Assembly (NCBI GenBank): GCA_903932155.1 | Contig: CAIZFH010000062.1 | Coordinates: 1 to 35,188, forward strand | Length of the DNA: 35,188 nt | Direction of reading: 5' to 3' | DNA from: an uncultured Granulicella sp. | GTDB lineage: Bacteria; Acidobacteriota; Terriglobia; Terriglobales; Acidobacteriaceae | Part shown: positions 1 to 8,176 of the stretch, piece by piece | How positions within the stretch are numbered: the stretch's first letter is position 1 | Layout of the letters: each line of letters begins with the position of its first letter | Position numbers and translations under genes: made by a program | The notes under the pieces: generated by a model | Databases searched by the model: none | What the model saw: only the letters and a program-made list of their open reading frames with translations | What the model was told of the DNA's origin: nothing

Positions 1-137
1 AGCCACCCCATGTAGTGGATCAGGGCCGCGTCGCCCACCAGTGGCCAGCGCCAGCTCCAAAGGAAATACAGCAGCGCGGAGAGGCCAAGGCTGGCAGCAA
101 GCGCAACACGAAAAAGTCGGGCACTTCCGTTGCGCAC
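1..137 (-). CDS. N-terminal fragment of a membrane protein, possibly a GT39-type glycosyltransferase (runs off left edge)
   Basis: Reading the complement from a GTG at 135-137 gives an open frame of 45 codons to the window edge. The start is supported by a Shine-Dalgarno AAAGGAG a few bases upstream (complement of about 144-150). The peptide opens with basic residues, then a hydrophobic segment (ALAASLGLSALLYFLW), then PLVGDAALIHYMGW. A helix followed by a motif of the type D-A-x-L-x-H-Y is, from memory, typical of the N-terminus of acidobacterial multi-spanning membrane proteins of the glycosyltransferase-39/DUF2029 kind, in which an acidic residue of the first periplasmic loop is catalytic. 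Only the first helix is visible, so the family is a guess; that a gene starts here is well supported. The gene lies just beyond the end of the phosphatase gene on the same strand, separated by 55 bases. Confidence 0.6.
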   Translation of the reverse strand, partial: MRNGSARLFRVALAASLGLSALLYFLWSWRWPLVGDAALIHYMGW

Positions 138-192
138 TGGTCTCTCCTTTCGTGTACGAGTCTAACGGATGAGATTCACAACCCGGCTTGCT

Positions 193-1077
193 CTAGGCGC
201 ATGCAACCAGCAGTACAGTAATGTTGTCGTGGCCGCCGTTTGCATTGGCGGCATCGATCAGCGCCTGACAGGTGGTGTCGAGCGCGGCCTGAACCATATG
301 GCCAGCCTTCGCGTAGTCGCGGCCGGCGGCAAGCACTGACGGGCTTGCCTCGTTGGCAAGAATCCGTTTGATTGCGCCTTCATCCAGCTCGCGGCTGAGG
401 CCGTCGGAGGCCAGCAGATACAGATCGCCGGGTTGGGTGTCGCAGGTGGCAATCTCTGCATCCACCGTGGGCTGTGTGCCAATGGCACGCGTAATGATAT
501 TGCGCATTGGGGAGACTGTGGCCTGCACACGGCTCAGCAGCCCAGCGCGTACCTGCTCCTCCACCAGGGAATGGTCCCGCGTCAGTAGTTCCAGCTTGCC
601 GGACCGCAGCCGATAGCAGCGGCTGTCGCCCACGTGGGCAATGCACAATCCACGACTTGCTGCAGCCTCTTCCCACAGCAGCGCAACCAGGGTTGTGCCC
701 ATGCCGTGCAGGCTGGGCGACTTGCGCGAGTATCGGAAGACAGCCTGGTTGGCTGCATGAACGGCCTCGCACAGTGGCGGGCTTGCTTGTATTACCGGAT
801 CGGGCGACGTAGAAGCTCGTTGTGCAATGCATTTGAGAAAGGCCTCCGTCGCCAGACGGCTGGCAATTTCGCCTCCCGCAGCGCCTCCCATGCCGTCGCA
901 CACCACAAAGGCCCCATGCTCAGGCAGTGCCGCGCAGGCGTCCTGGTTGGATTGGCGCACACGACCGAGGTGCGAGAGCATGGCAAAGGCGCGCGCGGGC
1001 GTGATACTCCGGATATCCGCCGCCACGGCGGTTCTTGATCGCCGTCTGGGAGGCTTCAGAGTCGCAGCATCTGCCAT
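193..1077 (-). CDS. PP2C-family (PPM) protein serine/threonine phosphatase
   Basis: This 294-residue protein is a metal-dependent phosphatase of the PP2C/Stp1 type that removes phosphate from Ser/Thr in the cytoplasm. The motif order is complete: RxSNQD near residues 41-46, the metal-binding DGMGG at 61-65, GMGTT, HVGDSRCYRL, LTRDHS, SDGL and the C-terminal HDNITVLLV. There is no signal peptide or membrane helix. The open frame continues upstream for over 300 codons, but that part is antisense to the methyltransferase gene and has no phosphatase similarity. The ATG at 1075-1077 is preceded by GGGGTGG and begins about 30 residues before the conserved core, so it is chosen. The gene is divergent from the methyltransferase across a gap of about 140 bases. 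No partner Ser/Thr kinase or FHA protein is visible in the window. Confidence 0.9.
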   Translation of the reverse strand: MADAATLKPPRRRSRTAVAADIRSITPARAFAMLSHLGRVRQSNQDACAALPEHGAFVVCDGMGGAAGGEIASRLATEAFLKCIAQRASTSPDPVIQASPPLCEAVHAANQAVFRYSRKSPSLHGMGTTLVALLWEEAAASRGLCIAHVGDSRCYRLRSGKLELLTRDHSLVEEQVRAGLLSRVQATVSPMRNIITRAIGTQPTVDAEIATCDTQPGDLYLLASDGLSRELDEGAIKRILANEASPSVLAAGRDYAKAGHMVQAALDTTCQALIDAANANGGHDNITVLLVACA

Positions 1078-1218
1078 CACACCACCCCGAATCACCGCAA
1101 TATGGGCCCGTGAAAACCATACTCCTAGCCGCGCTGCGTTCCAATGGTCTCGCTCGCAGATGTGTCCAGTTTGTAAAGTTCCATGCGCTACTCTGGAGTG
1201 GCAACCAGGGGAGGCAAA

Positions 1219-2067
1219 TTGAACCGCATCGTGCAGGGCGACAACCTCGAAGCGCTGCGCCACATGGACTCCGCATCCGTGGCGCTGATCTATATCGATC
1301 CGCCCTTCAACACCGGACGGCGCCAGACGCGCCTGCGCATGAAGACGGTTCGCGACCAGGCGGGAGACCGCGTGGGCTTCGGCGGGCACCGTTATCGTAC
1401 GGAGTTGGTCAAGCCGGAGGCACGAAGCACTGAAGAGGATGCAGCCGGTTACGCAGATCAGTTCGACGACTTCCTCGGCTTTCTCCGCCCGCGCCTGCTG
1501 GAGGCCTATCGCCTGCTTACCCCCACCGGCAGTCTCTTCTTCCACATCGACTTCCGCGAGGTCCACTACTGCAAGATCTTGCTCGACGAGATATTCGGCC
1601 GCGACTGCTTCCAGAATGAGATCGTCTGGGCCTACGATTACGGCGCACGCGCCACCAAACGATGGCCCGCCAAGCACGACAACATCCTCTGGTACTCGCG
1701 CGATCCTAAACGCTACACCTTCAACCTGGGCCAGAGCGACCGCATCCCCTACATGGCCCCAGACCTGGTCGGCCCTGTGAAGGCCGCGCGCGGCAAGACG
1801 CCCACCGACGTCTGGTGGCACACCATCGTTCCCACCAATGGCAAGGAGAAGACCGGCTACGCCACCCAGAAGCCGTTGGGAATCCTGGAGCGGATCGTGC
1901 GCGTCCACTCCAACCCCGGAGACCTGGTGCTGGACTTCTTCGCCGGCAGTGGCACCACGGGCGAGGCGGCTGCCAGTAACGGCCGCACCTTCTGCATGGT
2001 CGATGAAAATCCGGAAGCCATCGCCGTCATGGAAAAACGGTTGCACTTGAAGGCCGAAAGACTATGA
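1219..2067 (+). CDS. Orphan site-specific DNA methyltransferase (N6-adenine/N4-cytosine, beta-type motif order)
   Basis: An S-adenosylmethionine-dependent DNA amino-methyltransferase. The catalytic motif IV DPPF (residues 27-30) lies near the N-terminus in YIDPPFNTG, and the cofactor motif I DFFAGSGTT (239-247) lies near the C-terminus, the order expected of beta-type enzymes. A TQKP motif (YATQKP) precedes motif I, as usual. The frame is open from an ATG at 1183, but that codon has no ribosome site. A TTG at 1219 sits four bases after GGGGAGG (1208-1214) and gives the family-like beginning NRIVQGDNLEAL, so TTG is preferred (282 residues; 294 from the ATG). No restriction endonuclease or specificity subunit lies next to it, so it appears solitary. 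Its recognition sequence cannot be read from the protein. Confidence 0.88.
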   Translation: MNRIVQGDNLEALRHMDSASVALIYIDPPFNTGRRQTRLRMKTVRDQAGDRVGFGGHRYRTELVKPEARSTEEDAAGYADQFDDFLGFLRPRLLEAYRLLTPTGSLFFHIDFREVHYCKILLDEIFGRDCFQNEIVWAYDYGARATKRWPAKHDNILWYSRDPKRYTFNLGQSDRIPYMAPDLVGPVKAARGKTPTDVWWHTIVPTNGKEKTGYATQKPLGILERIVRVHSNPGDLVLDFFAGSGTTGEAAASNGRTFCMVDENPEAIAVMEKRLHLKAERL

Positions 2068-2098
2068 TTCCGCCATCGCTATTTATAAGGAGAGAACG

Positions 2099-3748
2099 GT
2101 GGCGAGGGCCCGGTTGTTGCTGTCTAAGATGTGGTTTGGGTGGATTGTGCTGGTTGCATTGGTGGCCAGTGGGGTTGTAGCACACGCGCAGTCTCAGCCT
2201 GCGGCTCCGATGAGAAAGACATGTTCGGTGAACACCATGCCGCCGAATCCGGCGGAGACCGCGCTGAACAAGGGAGATTTTGCCCCAGCGGAAGCTCTGT
2301 TCCGCGCATTGCTGGCCAAGAGCGCGGACAACGAAGCGGCGCACGAGGGGCTCATCCGGACGATGCTCGCGCTGGACAAGGTGAACGACGCGGCAAAGGA
2401 TGCAGAGGCGTGGACAGCCGCGTCGCCGGCAAGTTCGATGGCGTTGACGGCGCTGGGCGATGCTCTCCTGCGCCAGGGCAATCCGCGCGATGCTTACATG
2501 AGGTTTCAGAAGGCTGCGCTGGCGGACCTGTGCAATGCGCGTGCCTACTACGGAATGGCGGAGGTCAATACCCTTGCGGGCAATCATGCCACGGCGAAGA
2601 AGGAGATCGATCAGGCATACAAGCTGCATCCCACGGACGACGACATCAATTCTGCGTGGATTGGAACGCTGCCTCGCAACGAGCGGCTGGCTAAGTGGAC
2701 GGACTACGTCGAACACAGCGACCAGATCAGCGAAGAGAACAGGACAAAGCAGAAGACGCTGCTGGAGAAGGAGTCCCTCTACCATGCCTCGGACTGCCGC
2801 ATGACGCCGTCCTCGCCAAAAGAAGCGACCGTCCCGATTGCGGCGGTGATGGATGGGACTACGCGTTTCATTGGCTACGGGCTCGACGTGCAGTTCAACG
2901 GCAAACGGCGCCGGTTGCAGATCGACACCGGTGCAAGCGGCATTACCATCTCGCGCGCGGCCGCCATGTTCCTCGGTATTCAGCGTCAGGATGCAACCAA
3001 GACCCAGGGCATTGGCGATCAGGGTGACGTAAAGACCTCCGTGACCCACGTCGCCAGCATCAAGATCGGTGGCATCGAGTTCACCAACTGCGCGGTCGAA
3101 ATTCTGGAGAAGTGGGGCACGCTGGACTCCGACGGACTGATTGGCGGCAATGTCTTCTCCGGTTCCCTGTTAACCCTGGACTTCCCCAAGAAAGAATTGC
3201 GCCTGGCTCCGCTGCCCGAACGTCCAGAAGATAAGAAAGGGGAAGCCGCATCATCGGTCGCGAAGGGAGACGACGAGACTGTCGAGCCGCACGACCAGTA
3301 CATTGCCCCCGGAATGGAGAAGTGGCAGTGGATCTATCGCAGCGGCCACGACCTTCTTATGCCTACCGGGATCGTCCAAACCAAGCGCATGAAGGACGAG
3401 AGCGCCTGGAAGGAAAAGCTCTTCATCCTGGATACGGGAGCAGAGTCGAACATCATCTCACCCGCTGCAGCCAAAGAAGTAACCAAAGTCTCCCGCGACG
3501 ACAGCATGGAGATCAGCGGCATCTCCGGCGCGGTGAACAAGGTATATGAGACGAATAACTTCACCCTGGCCTTTGCCGGCCTGCGGCTGGATGCGCCCAG
3601 CATGACCTCGATCGATACAACCAAGACCTCCCATGACGTTGGCATCGAGGTGTCGGGGTTCATCGGCGCGCCTGCGCTCTACCAGGTGGTGCTGCATATC
3701 GACTATCGCGACAACCTGGTGTGGTGCGAGTACACCCCTAAGAAATAG
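2099..3748 (+). CDS. Secreted TPR / retropepsin-like aspartyl protease family protein
   Basis: A 549-residue exported protein starting at GTG 2099, seven bases after AAGGAG. Residues 10-30 form a signal peptide or anchor ending AHA-QS. Residues about 50-180 form helical TPR-like repeats (ALNKGDFAPAEALFRALL, AHEGLIRTMLALDKVNDA, ALGDALLRQGNPRDAYMRFQKA). Two copies of a retropepsin-type lobe follow, with active-site signatures DTGAS (Asp276) and DTGAE (Asp445), plus the later hydrophobic-Gly elements DGLIGGNVF and VSGFIGAPAL. Two DTG lobes on one chain could form the catalytic dimer intramolecularly, as in pepsin; this is inference. The substrate is unknown, and some proteins of this group may not be active proteases. 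It follows the methyltransferase by about 30 bases and converges on the CZB gene with 16 bases between the stops. Confidence 0.85.
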   Translation: MARARLLLSKMWFGWIVLVALVASGVVAHAQSQPAAPMRKTCSVNTMPPNPAETALNKGDFAPAEALFRALLAKSADNEAAHEGLIRTMLALDKVNDAAKDAEAWTAASPASSMALTALGDALLRQGNPRDAYMRFQKAALADLCNARAYYGMAEVNTLAGNHATAKKEIDQAYKLHPTDDDINSAWIGTLPRNERLAKWTDYVEHSDQISEENRTKQKTLLEKESLYHASDCRMTPSSPKEATVPIAAVMDGTTRFIGYGLDVQFNGKRRRLQIDTGASGITISRAAAMFLGIQRQDATKTQGIGDQGDVKTSVTHVASIKIGGIEFTNCAVEILEKWGTLDSDGLIGGNVFSGSLLTLDFPKKELRLAPLPERPEDKKGEAASSVAKGDDETVEPHDQYIAPGMEKWQWIYRSGHDLLMPTGIVQTKRMKDESAWKEKLFILDTGAESNIISPAAAKEVTKVSRDDSMEISGISGAVNKVYETNNFTLAFAGLRLDAPSMTSIDTTKTSHDVGIEVSGFIGAPALYQVVLHIDYRDNLVWCEYTPKK

Positions 3749-3764
3749 CGTTGCTTGAGTGCGT

Positions 3765-4202
3765 CTATGCCGTCTTATGCAAAGCTTCATGAATCCGCGC
3801 AACTGGCTTTCCATCTGGAATGCGGTCCAGAGCCATAATCGCGTTGGCCAGCGCGGTGGATGCGTTCTGGAACGGTTCGGCTGCGTTCAGCAGACACTCG
3901 GCCTGGTCGTACTCTCCGCCATTGATCAGATTGGCAATGGCAAGCATTTGGCCATGAAACGCCGAGTGCTGTTCCACCACAGCCAGATACTCCGGCCGGC
4001 CGCGCAGGTGCAGCGTGTGCTCACTCAGCAGCCATTTGCCAATGGAGCACTCCTCCGGATAATGGATGGCGCGCATGGCTCGTTCACTCAGCGGCTCATG
4101 TATGCGCGCCGCCAGCAGCAGCGTGATCTTCCATCGCACATGACAGGCAATCGCGTCGGGCGCGTTTTCGATCGTCTTTGCGATATATGTCTCGGCGAGC
4201 AT
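3765..4202 (-). CDS. Stand-alone CZB (chemoreceptor zinc-binding) domain protein
   Basis: A 145-residue helical protein consisting essentially of one CZB domain. The 3-His/1-Cys zinc ligands can be placed: His21 in CHVRWK, Cys52 in the hallmark CSIGKWL, and His79 and His83 in EQHSAFH. In known CZB proteins this site binds zinc tightly and its cysteine can sense oxidants such as hypochlorous acid, typically attached to chemoreceptors or diguanylate cyclases. Here no transducer or enzymatic domain is fused. The ATG at 4200-4202 has AAGG eight bases upstream. A free CZB protein may work in trans on a receptor or cyclase elsewhere; the only cyclase in this window is at 31 kb. Family identity is well supported; the role is inference. 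Confidence 0.82.
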   Translation of the reverse strand: MLAETYIAKTIENAPDAIACHVRWKITLLLAARIHEPLSERAMRAIHYPEECSIGKWLLSEHTLHLRGRPEYLAVVEQHSAFHGQMLAIANLINGGEYDQAECLLNAAEPFQNASTALANAIMALDRIPDGKPVARIHEALHKTA

Positions 4203-4363
4203 TCTGCGACCTTGCTTCTGTTATCGGAGGGCCGTCGCAAAGTGTGAGTCGAGATGAGGAAATTTTCAACCCAGGTCTGCCCGCGCAGCAAGATGGTTGC
4301 ATCCGATTACCAGTCTGCAAGGAGGGATTTTACTGCCAGTTACACCGCGTATTGTCCGAAATG

Positions 4364-4388
4364 GGGAATCGGCTTCCCTAATTGGGAA
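4364..4388. promoter_or_regulatory. Three alternating half-sites GGGAA-N5-TTCCC-N5-GGGAA (candidate operator)
   Basis: Three perfect pentamers alternate in orientation with 5-bp spacers, so each half-site is 10 bp from the next, about one helical turn. The result is two overlapping 15-bp palindromes about 170 bp before the receptor start. The geometry fits cooperative binding of a dimeric regulator. No regulator gene is adjacent, so the factor is unknown. The symmetry is directly visible; regulation of the receptor gene is inference. Confidence 0.4.
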
Positions 4389-4515
4389 AAGTCGGTTAGT
4401 CTTCCGCTACTCGGCAGGTTACGCGATGCGTGTCGCCAGCAACCTTGGGCTTGTCCTCAGGAACAGCTTTGGGTGGAGTTGCGCACACATACCTTGTGCT
4501 GTCGTCTTCTTTCGT

Positions 4516-4533
4516 CCGGGAATGATTCCCCGG
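4516..4533. promoter_or_regulatory. Inverted repeat CCGGGAA-TGA-TTCCCCGG just upstream of receptor RBS
   Basis: The arms pair over seven bases with one bulged C around a 3-base centre, ending 13 bases before the AAAGGAGG ribosome site. It again contains a GGGAA/TTCCC pair, like the array 130 bp upstream. It could be a protein site or, in RNA, a small hairpin in the leader; the sequence does not decide. Confidence 0.3.
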
Positions 4534-4558
4534 AAACCAGAGCTTAAAGGAGGATGCA

Positions 4559-7500
4559 ATGGGGCCCGCGCGCGATTGGATGGAACCGTGCGCGGCAATG
4601 TCCATGGCAGAGCTGCGGCGGGTTGGGGTTACAACCATACATCTGCGTGGGCGGTTGGGTTGCTGCGTGGCATTCTTTCTTGCACTGGTTTGGTTTGGAT
4701 CAGGACAAGTCGCGCCTGCGCAGAGTGCGCCCGATGGCGCCATCGGTGGCCAGGTGCTGAGCGCCGCCGGATCACCGCTGGCTGGGGCGTTGGTAGTAGT
4801 TCGCGATCTGGAGACAGGGCTTGCCATGCAAACACTCTCCGGTACCAGGGGCGAGTTCATGCTGGTGAGGTTGCCCGTCGGCGAATATGAACTATCTGTG
4901 CAGGAGATGGGTGTCGTGTTCACACTTCCTGGCCCGGTTACGGTGAAACTGGGCGAGGTGACCGAGGTCGAGGCGCGTATGCAGTCGGGTGGGAATGGCT
5001 CCCCAGCCCTGCCCAATGCGCCAGGAAGTGCGGGAACGGATGTGGCAGAGACCGATCTGGCTGATCTGCCCGTGTATAGCGGTGAATGGGGGACATTGAC
5101 GCTGACCGTCGCTGGTGCAAATGCTGCGGCGGCAGCCGACGGCAACGCCGCCGACCTCAGTTATCGTGGAGTCGCGGTCACAGAGAATAGCTCGCGAACC
5201 GACGGCACCAGCGGAGACCAGAGCTTCTCCGGGGCCGCTGCGGGAACAGGTGTGGAAGAAGAGGAGGACACGGGTTCAGACGAGGTCAACGACCGTTCAG
5301 CAGGTGTGGGCAGCGGCGCACGTTCCACAGCCGATGGCGGGCAGCGCGCAGGAGCGGCGTATGTCTTCTCCCAGGCTGCGGTGCGCGAGTTCCGCGTGCT
5401 GGGGCAGGGAGATGCAGTGGCCTATGGTTCCGCGCTCTATGGGCACGGCGTGGGTGGAGTTGTGACAACGGTCTCTCGCGCGGGTGGTTCCCGGTTGCAT
5501 GGAATGGCCTTCTATACCCTGCGCCAGAGCGCGTGGGCCGCAGCCAATCCCTTCTCGGTGGACTCGAACTATGCCAATGGCGTGGTGACCAGCTCGGTGG
5601 TGAAGCCACACGACCAGCGGCAGCAGTATGGAGGAAGCATCGGCGGACCGGTACCAGTTTTTCACTCTGGCACCACCCGCGACAGTTGGTTGCACAGCAA
5701 TGAAGACCAGCAACAACGGCTCTATTATTTCTATGCCTTCGATCGGCAGCTGCGAGATTTCCCCGCCATCTCCGCGCCGGGATACGCAGGGTTTTATGCG
5801 TTGACGGCGAGCCAGACGGCGTTGCTGGCAAATCGCGCAGTCACTCCGGCGCAGACCAACATCGCGCTCAATTATCTCGATAGCCTCACAGGAGCGGTGC
5901 CCCGCCGCGCAGACCAGACGGTGAACTTCGGGCGCTTGGACTGGCAGCATGGCAGCGGAAGCAGAGTCGTATTCGAGTACAACCGCGCGCGATGGAGTTC
6001 ACCCGCGGGAGCGCGGACAGAGGCGGTGGTGGATCGCGGCGTGGCCAGCCTGGGGTCCAGCTTCGGTAAGGTGGACATGGGCGTAGTGCGCTGGGTGCAG
6101 TTCGTGAACCGTAGCCTCAGCAACGAGCTGCGCGTGCAGTTCGGTCGCCAGTTGCAGTACGAGTCGCCACAGACGCCGCTTGCTCAGGAGCCGAACATTG
6201 GCCCAGGCGGAATGCCGCCGGAGGTCTCCATCGGCCCGCAGGGACTGGTCTTCGGAACGCCGGCGGCGCTGGGTCAGAAGGCCTATCCCGACGAGCGGCG
6301 TTTCGAAGTTGCGGACCTGATGGGATGGCTTCGCGGACACCACTTCCTGCAGTTTGGCGCGGACTTCAGCGCACTGCGCGACTACACCGATGTGCTCACC
6401 AACGCGGAGGGCACCTTCAGCTACGACAGCAGCACGATCTCTCCGACGGGCTCGGTAGAGTTGGGCGGGCTGGTGGATTGGATCACCGACTATACCTTCA
6501 ACGTGAATGCCTATCCCAACGGCGGCTGTCCCAGCGGCCCGTACGTGCTCCTCCCGGCCAAGCATTACTTCTGTTACCGCTCCTACTCGCAGAGCTTCGG
6601 CCAGCAGAGTCTGACCTTCCGTACCCAGGATTGGGCGGGCTTCCTGCAGGATGACTGGCGTGCAACCCAGCGGCTCACCCTCCATGTCGGCGTGCGCTAC
6701 GAGTATCAGTTCCTGCCACTTCCCCAGCAGCCCAACGCGGCTCTGGATGCGGTCTTCGGCGCGGTGGGCGCCACCAGCGTCTATCCCGAAGATCGTAACA
6801 ACTTCGGTCCGCGGCTGGGAGTGGCCTGGCAGCCCTTCGGAGTGGGGCGCGGAGTGATTCGCGCGGGTTATGGCGTCTACTATGGCAAGCTGCCCGGCGC
6901 CACCATCCGCGCTGCGCTGATGGATACAGCACGGCCCAGTTCGACAACGCACGTGCGCATCCTGCCCACCACCACAACGATCTGTCCGCAGTCTGCCACA
7001 GGTGTCGGCTTCGGATACGCCTGTTCGTATCTCACGCCGCCCACGGGCGTGGTGGCGGCAACCACCTCAGCGGTTGTCTTCGATCGTCGCTTCCGAATGC
7101 CCGTAGTCCAGCAGGCAACGCTTTCCCTAGAGCACGGGTTGGGTCTGGGAGTGTTGGGCAGCGCAGGATACGTCATGAATCTCGACCGGCAACTGCCTAA
7201 CTCAGTGGATATCAACATCGCTCCCTCCACCGGTGTGCAGGAGTTCCAGCTACAGGGAGGAACCGGAGTTCTCGGCGTACAGAACGGCGAGACCTTCTCT
7301 ATCCCCGTATACTCGGCGCGCATCACTCCCAGCTTTGGTCCGGTGACGGACCTGGTATCCAACGCAAACGCCAGCTATCACGGGCTGACGCTGGAGGCGC
7401 GGCGAGGGTTGGGTGCGGGTCGCGATGGCTTTGCCGGGGTTGCTCGCACGTTGGACTTCCGCATCTCCTGGACATGGTCGAAGGCAATCGACTTTGGCCA

Positions 7501-8176
7501 GAGCGCCGGTGCAGTGCCGCGTACCAGTGGTCAGTTCGACCCCTTCACCACGCATTACGACAAGGGGCTCTCTGCGCTCAACTTTCCCCATCGCGTGGTG
7601 GTGACGGCGGTCTGGTCGCCCCAGTTGGGCAGCGCGCTGACGCGATTCGGCCAGCCGGGCCGAGTGCTGCAAGCGGTGGCAAACGGCTGGTCCATGGCAT
7701 GGATCTTCTACGAGTCCAGCGGTCGGGGCTACAGCTACCAGATCTTCGGCGGCAAACGTCTGCCCGGTGGACACGAGAGCATCAACGCTTCGGGCGGCTC
7801 GACGGTGCTGCCCACCGTGGGACGCAATACCCTGCGCCTGCCGGATTCAGCCAACCTCGACATGCGGCTGAGCCGTAGCTTCCGCCTGGGCCGGAATATG
7901 CGAGGCGAGAATCTGCGACTGCGCGCCTCGGCGGAGGCATTCAACCTTACCAATCATCTCAACTACTCCGGCATTACACAGCGCGCATTCCTGGTGGGGC
8001 CTCCAGTGCCGTTGAGCGGGAATACCGGACCTATGGTGACGCCGCTTGTCTTTCAGGATGCCGCAACCGTGGCCTCCGAGGGATTGAATGTTCTTCCCTT
8101 TGGCGCATACACTGCCGCCGCAACCAGCCAGACTCACGAGCGCCAGATTCAGCTAGGCCTTCGCATCGAGTTCTAA
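4559..8176 (+). CDS. TonB-dependent receptor-like outer-membrane protein with carboxypeptidase-regulatory domain
   Basis: A 1205-residue member of the large acidobacterial Oar/TonB-receptor-like family, presumed to form an outer-membrane beta-barrel. A hydrophobic stretch at about 33-50 ending APAQS is the signal peptide. Residues about 60-140 form a carboxypeptidase-regulatory (Ig-like) domain (GGQVLSAAGSPLAGALVVVRD, PVGEYELSV). A plug-like segment follows, with the usual VREFRVLGQGDAVAYG and GGVVTTVSRAG elements, although the middle (about 170-260) is an unusual low-complexity Gly/Ser/Asp/Glu stretch. The C-terminal barrel shows alternating strands and ends in an aromatic residue (LGLRIEF*), as outer-membrane barrels do. 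AAAGGAGG lies five bases before this ATG. The 32 residues before the hydrophobic core are long for a signal peptide, so an internal Met (14 or 16) is a possible start. The substrate is unknown. The stop overlaps that of the convergent VWFA gene. Confidence 0.87.
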   Translation: MGPARDWMEPCAAMSMAELRRVGVTTIHLRGRLGCCVAFFLALVWFGSGQVAPAQSAPDGAIGGQVLSAAGSPLAGALVVVRDLETGLAMQTLSGTRGEFMLVRLPVGEYELSVQEMGVVFTLPGPVTVKLGEVTEVEARMQSGGNGSPALPNAPGSAGTDVAETDLADLPVYSGEWGTLTLTVAGANAAAAADGNAADLSYRGVAVTENSSRTDGTSGDQSFSGAAAGTGVEEEEDTGSDEVNDRSAGVGSGARSTADGGQRAGAAYVFSQAAVREFRVLGQGDAVAYGSALYGHGVGGVVTTVSRAGGSRLHGMAFYTLRQSAWAAANPFSVDSNYANGVVTSSVVKPHDQRQQYGGSIGGPVPVFHSGTTRDSWLHSNEDQQQRLYYFYAFDRQLRDFPAISAPGYAGFYALTASQTALLANRAVTPAQTNIALNYLDSLTGAVPRRADQTVNFGRLDWQHGSGSRVVFEYNRARWSSPAGARTEAVVDRGVASLGSSFGKVDMGVVRWVQFVNRSLSNELRVQFGRQLQYESPQTPLAQEPNIGPGGMPPEVSIGPQGLVFGTPAALGQKAYPDERRFEVADLMGWLRGHHFLQFGADFSALRDYTDVLTNAEGTFSYDSSTISPTGSVELGGLVDWITDYTFNVNAYPNGGCPSGPYVLLPAKHYFCYRSYSQSFGQQSLTFRTQDWAGFLQDDWRATQRLTLHVGVRYEYQFLPLPQQPNAALDAVFGAVGATSVYPEDRNNFGPRLGVAWQPFGVGRGVIRAGYGVYYGKLPGATIRAALMDTARPSSTTHVRILPTTTTICPQSATGVGFGYACSYLTPPTGVVAATTSAVVFDRRFRMPVVQQATLSLEHGLGLGVLGSAGYVMNLDRQLPNSVDINIAPSTGVQEFQLQGGTGVLGVQNGETFSIPVYSARITPSFGPVTDLVSNANASYHGLTLEARRGLGAGRDGFAGVARTLDFRISWTWSKAIDFGQSAGAVPRTSGQFDPFTTHYDKGLSALNFPHRVVVTAVWSPQLGSALTRFGQPGRVLQAVANGWSMAWIFYESSGRGYSYQIFGGKRLPGGHESINASGGSTVLPTVGRNTLRLPDSANLDMRLSRSFRLGRNMRGENLRLRASAEAFNLTNHLNYSGITQRAFLVGPPVPLSGNTGPMVTPLVFQDAATVASEGLNVLPFGAYTAAATSQTHERQIQLGLRIEF

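Larger units (their letters stand above)
4203..4558. other. 356-bp intergenic region with GGGAA/TTCCC half-sites
   Basis: No reading frame here has a convincing ribosome site or recognisable product. It is the shared upstream region of the CZB gene (minus) and the large receptor gene (plus). It carries three half-sites at exact 10-bp steps (GGGAA 4364-4368, TTCCC 4374-4378, GGGAA 4384-4388) and another pair flanking a 3-base spacer at 4518-4530. The receptor ribosome site AAAGGAGG lies at its right end (4547-4553). I could not pick out a convincing -10/-35 pair. Confidence 0.6.

Noticed and set aside
1078-2046. N-terminal 323-residue extension of the PP2C frame on the minus strand
   Set aside because: It is antisense to the well-supported methyltransferase and shows no phosphatase similarity; a good start exists at 1077.
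2027-3049. 340-residue open frame antisense to the aspartyl-protease-like gene
   Set aside because: Arg/Leu/His-rich shadow; the plus-strand gene has signal peptide, TPR and DTG motifs.
5999-6952. 317-residue open frame antisense to the receptor
   Set aside because: Shadow frame inside a continuous beta-barrel gene.
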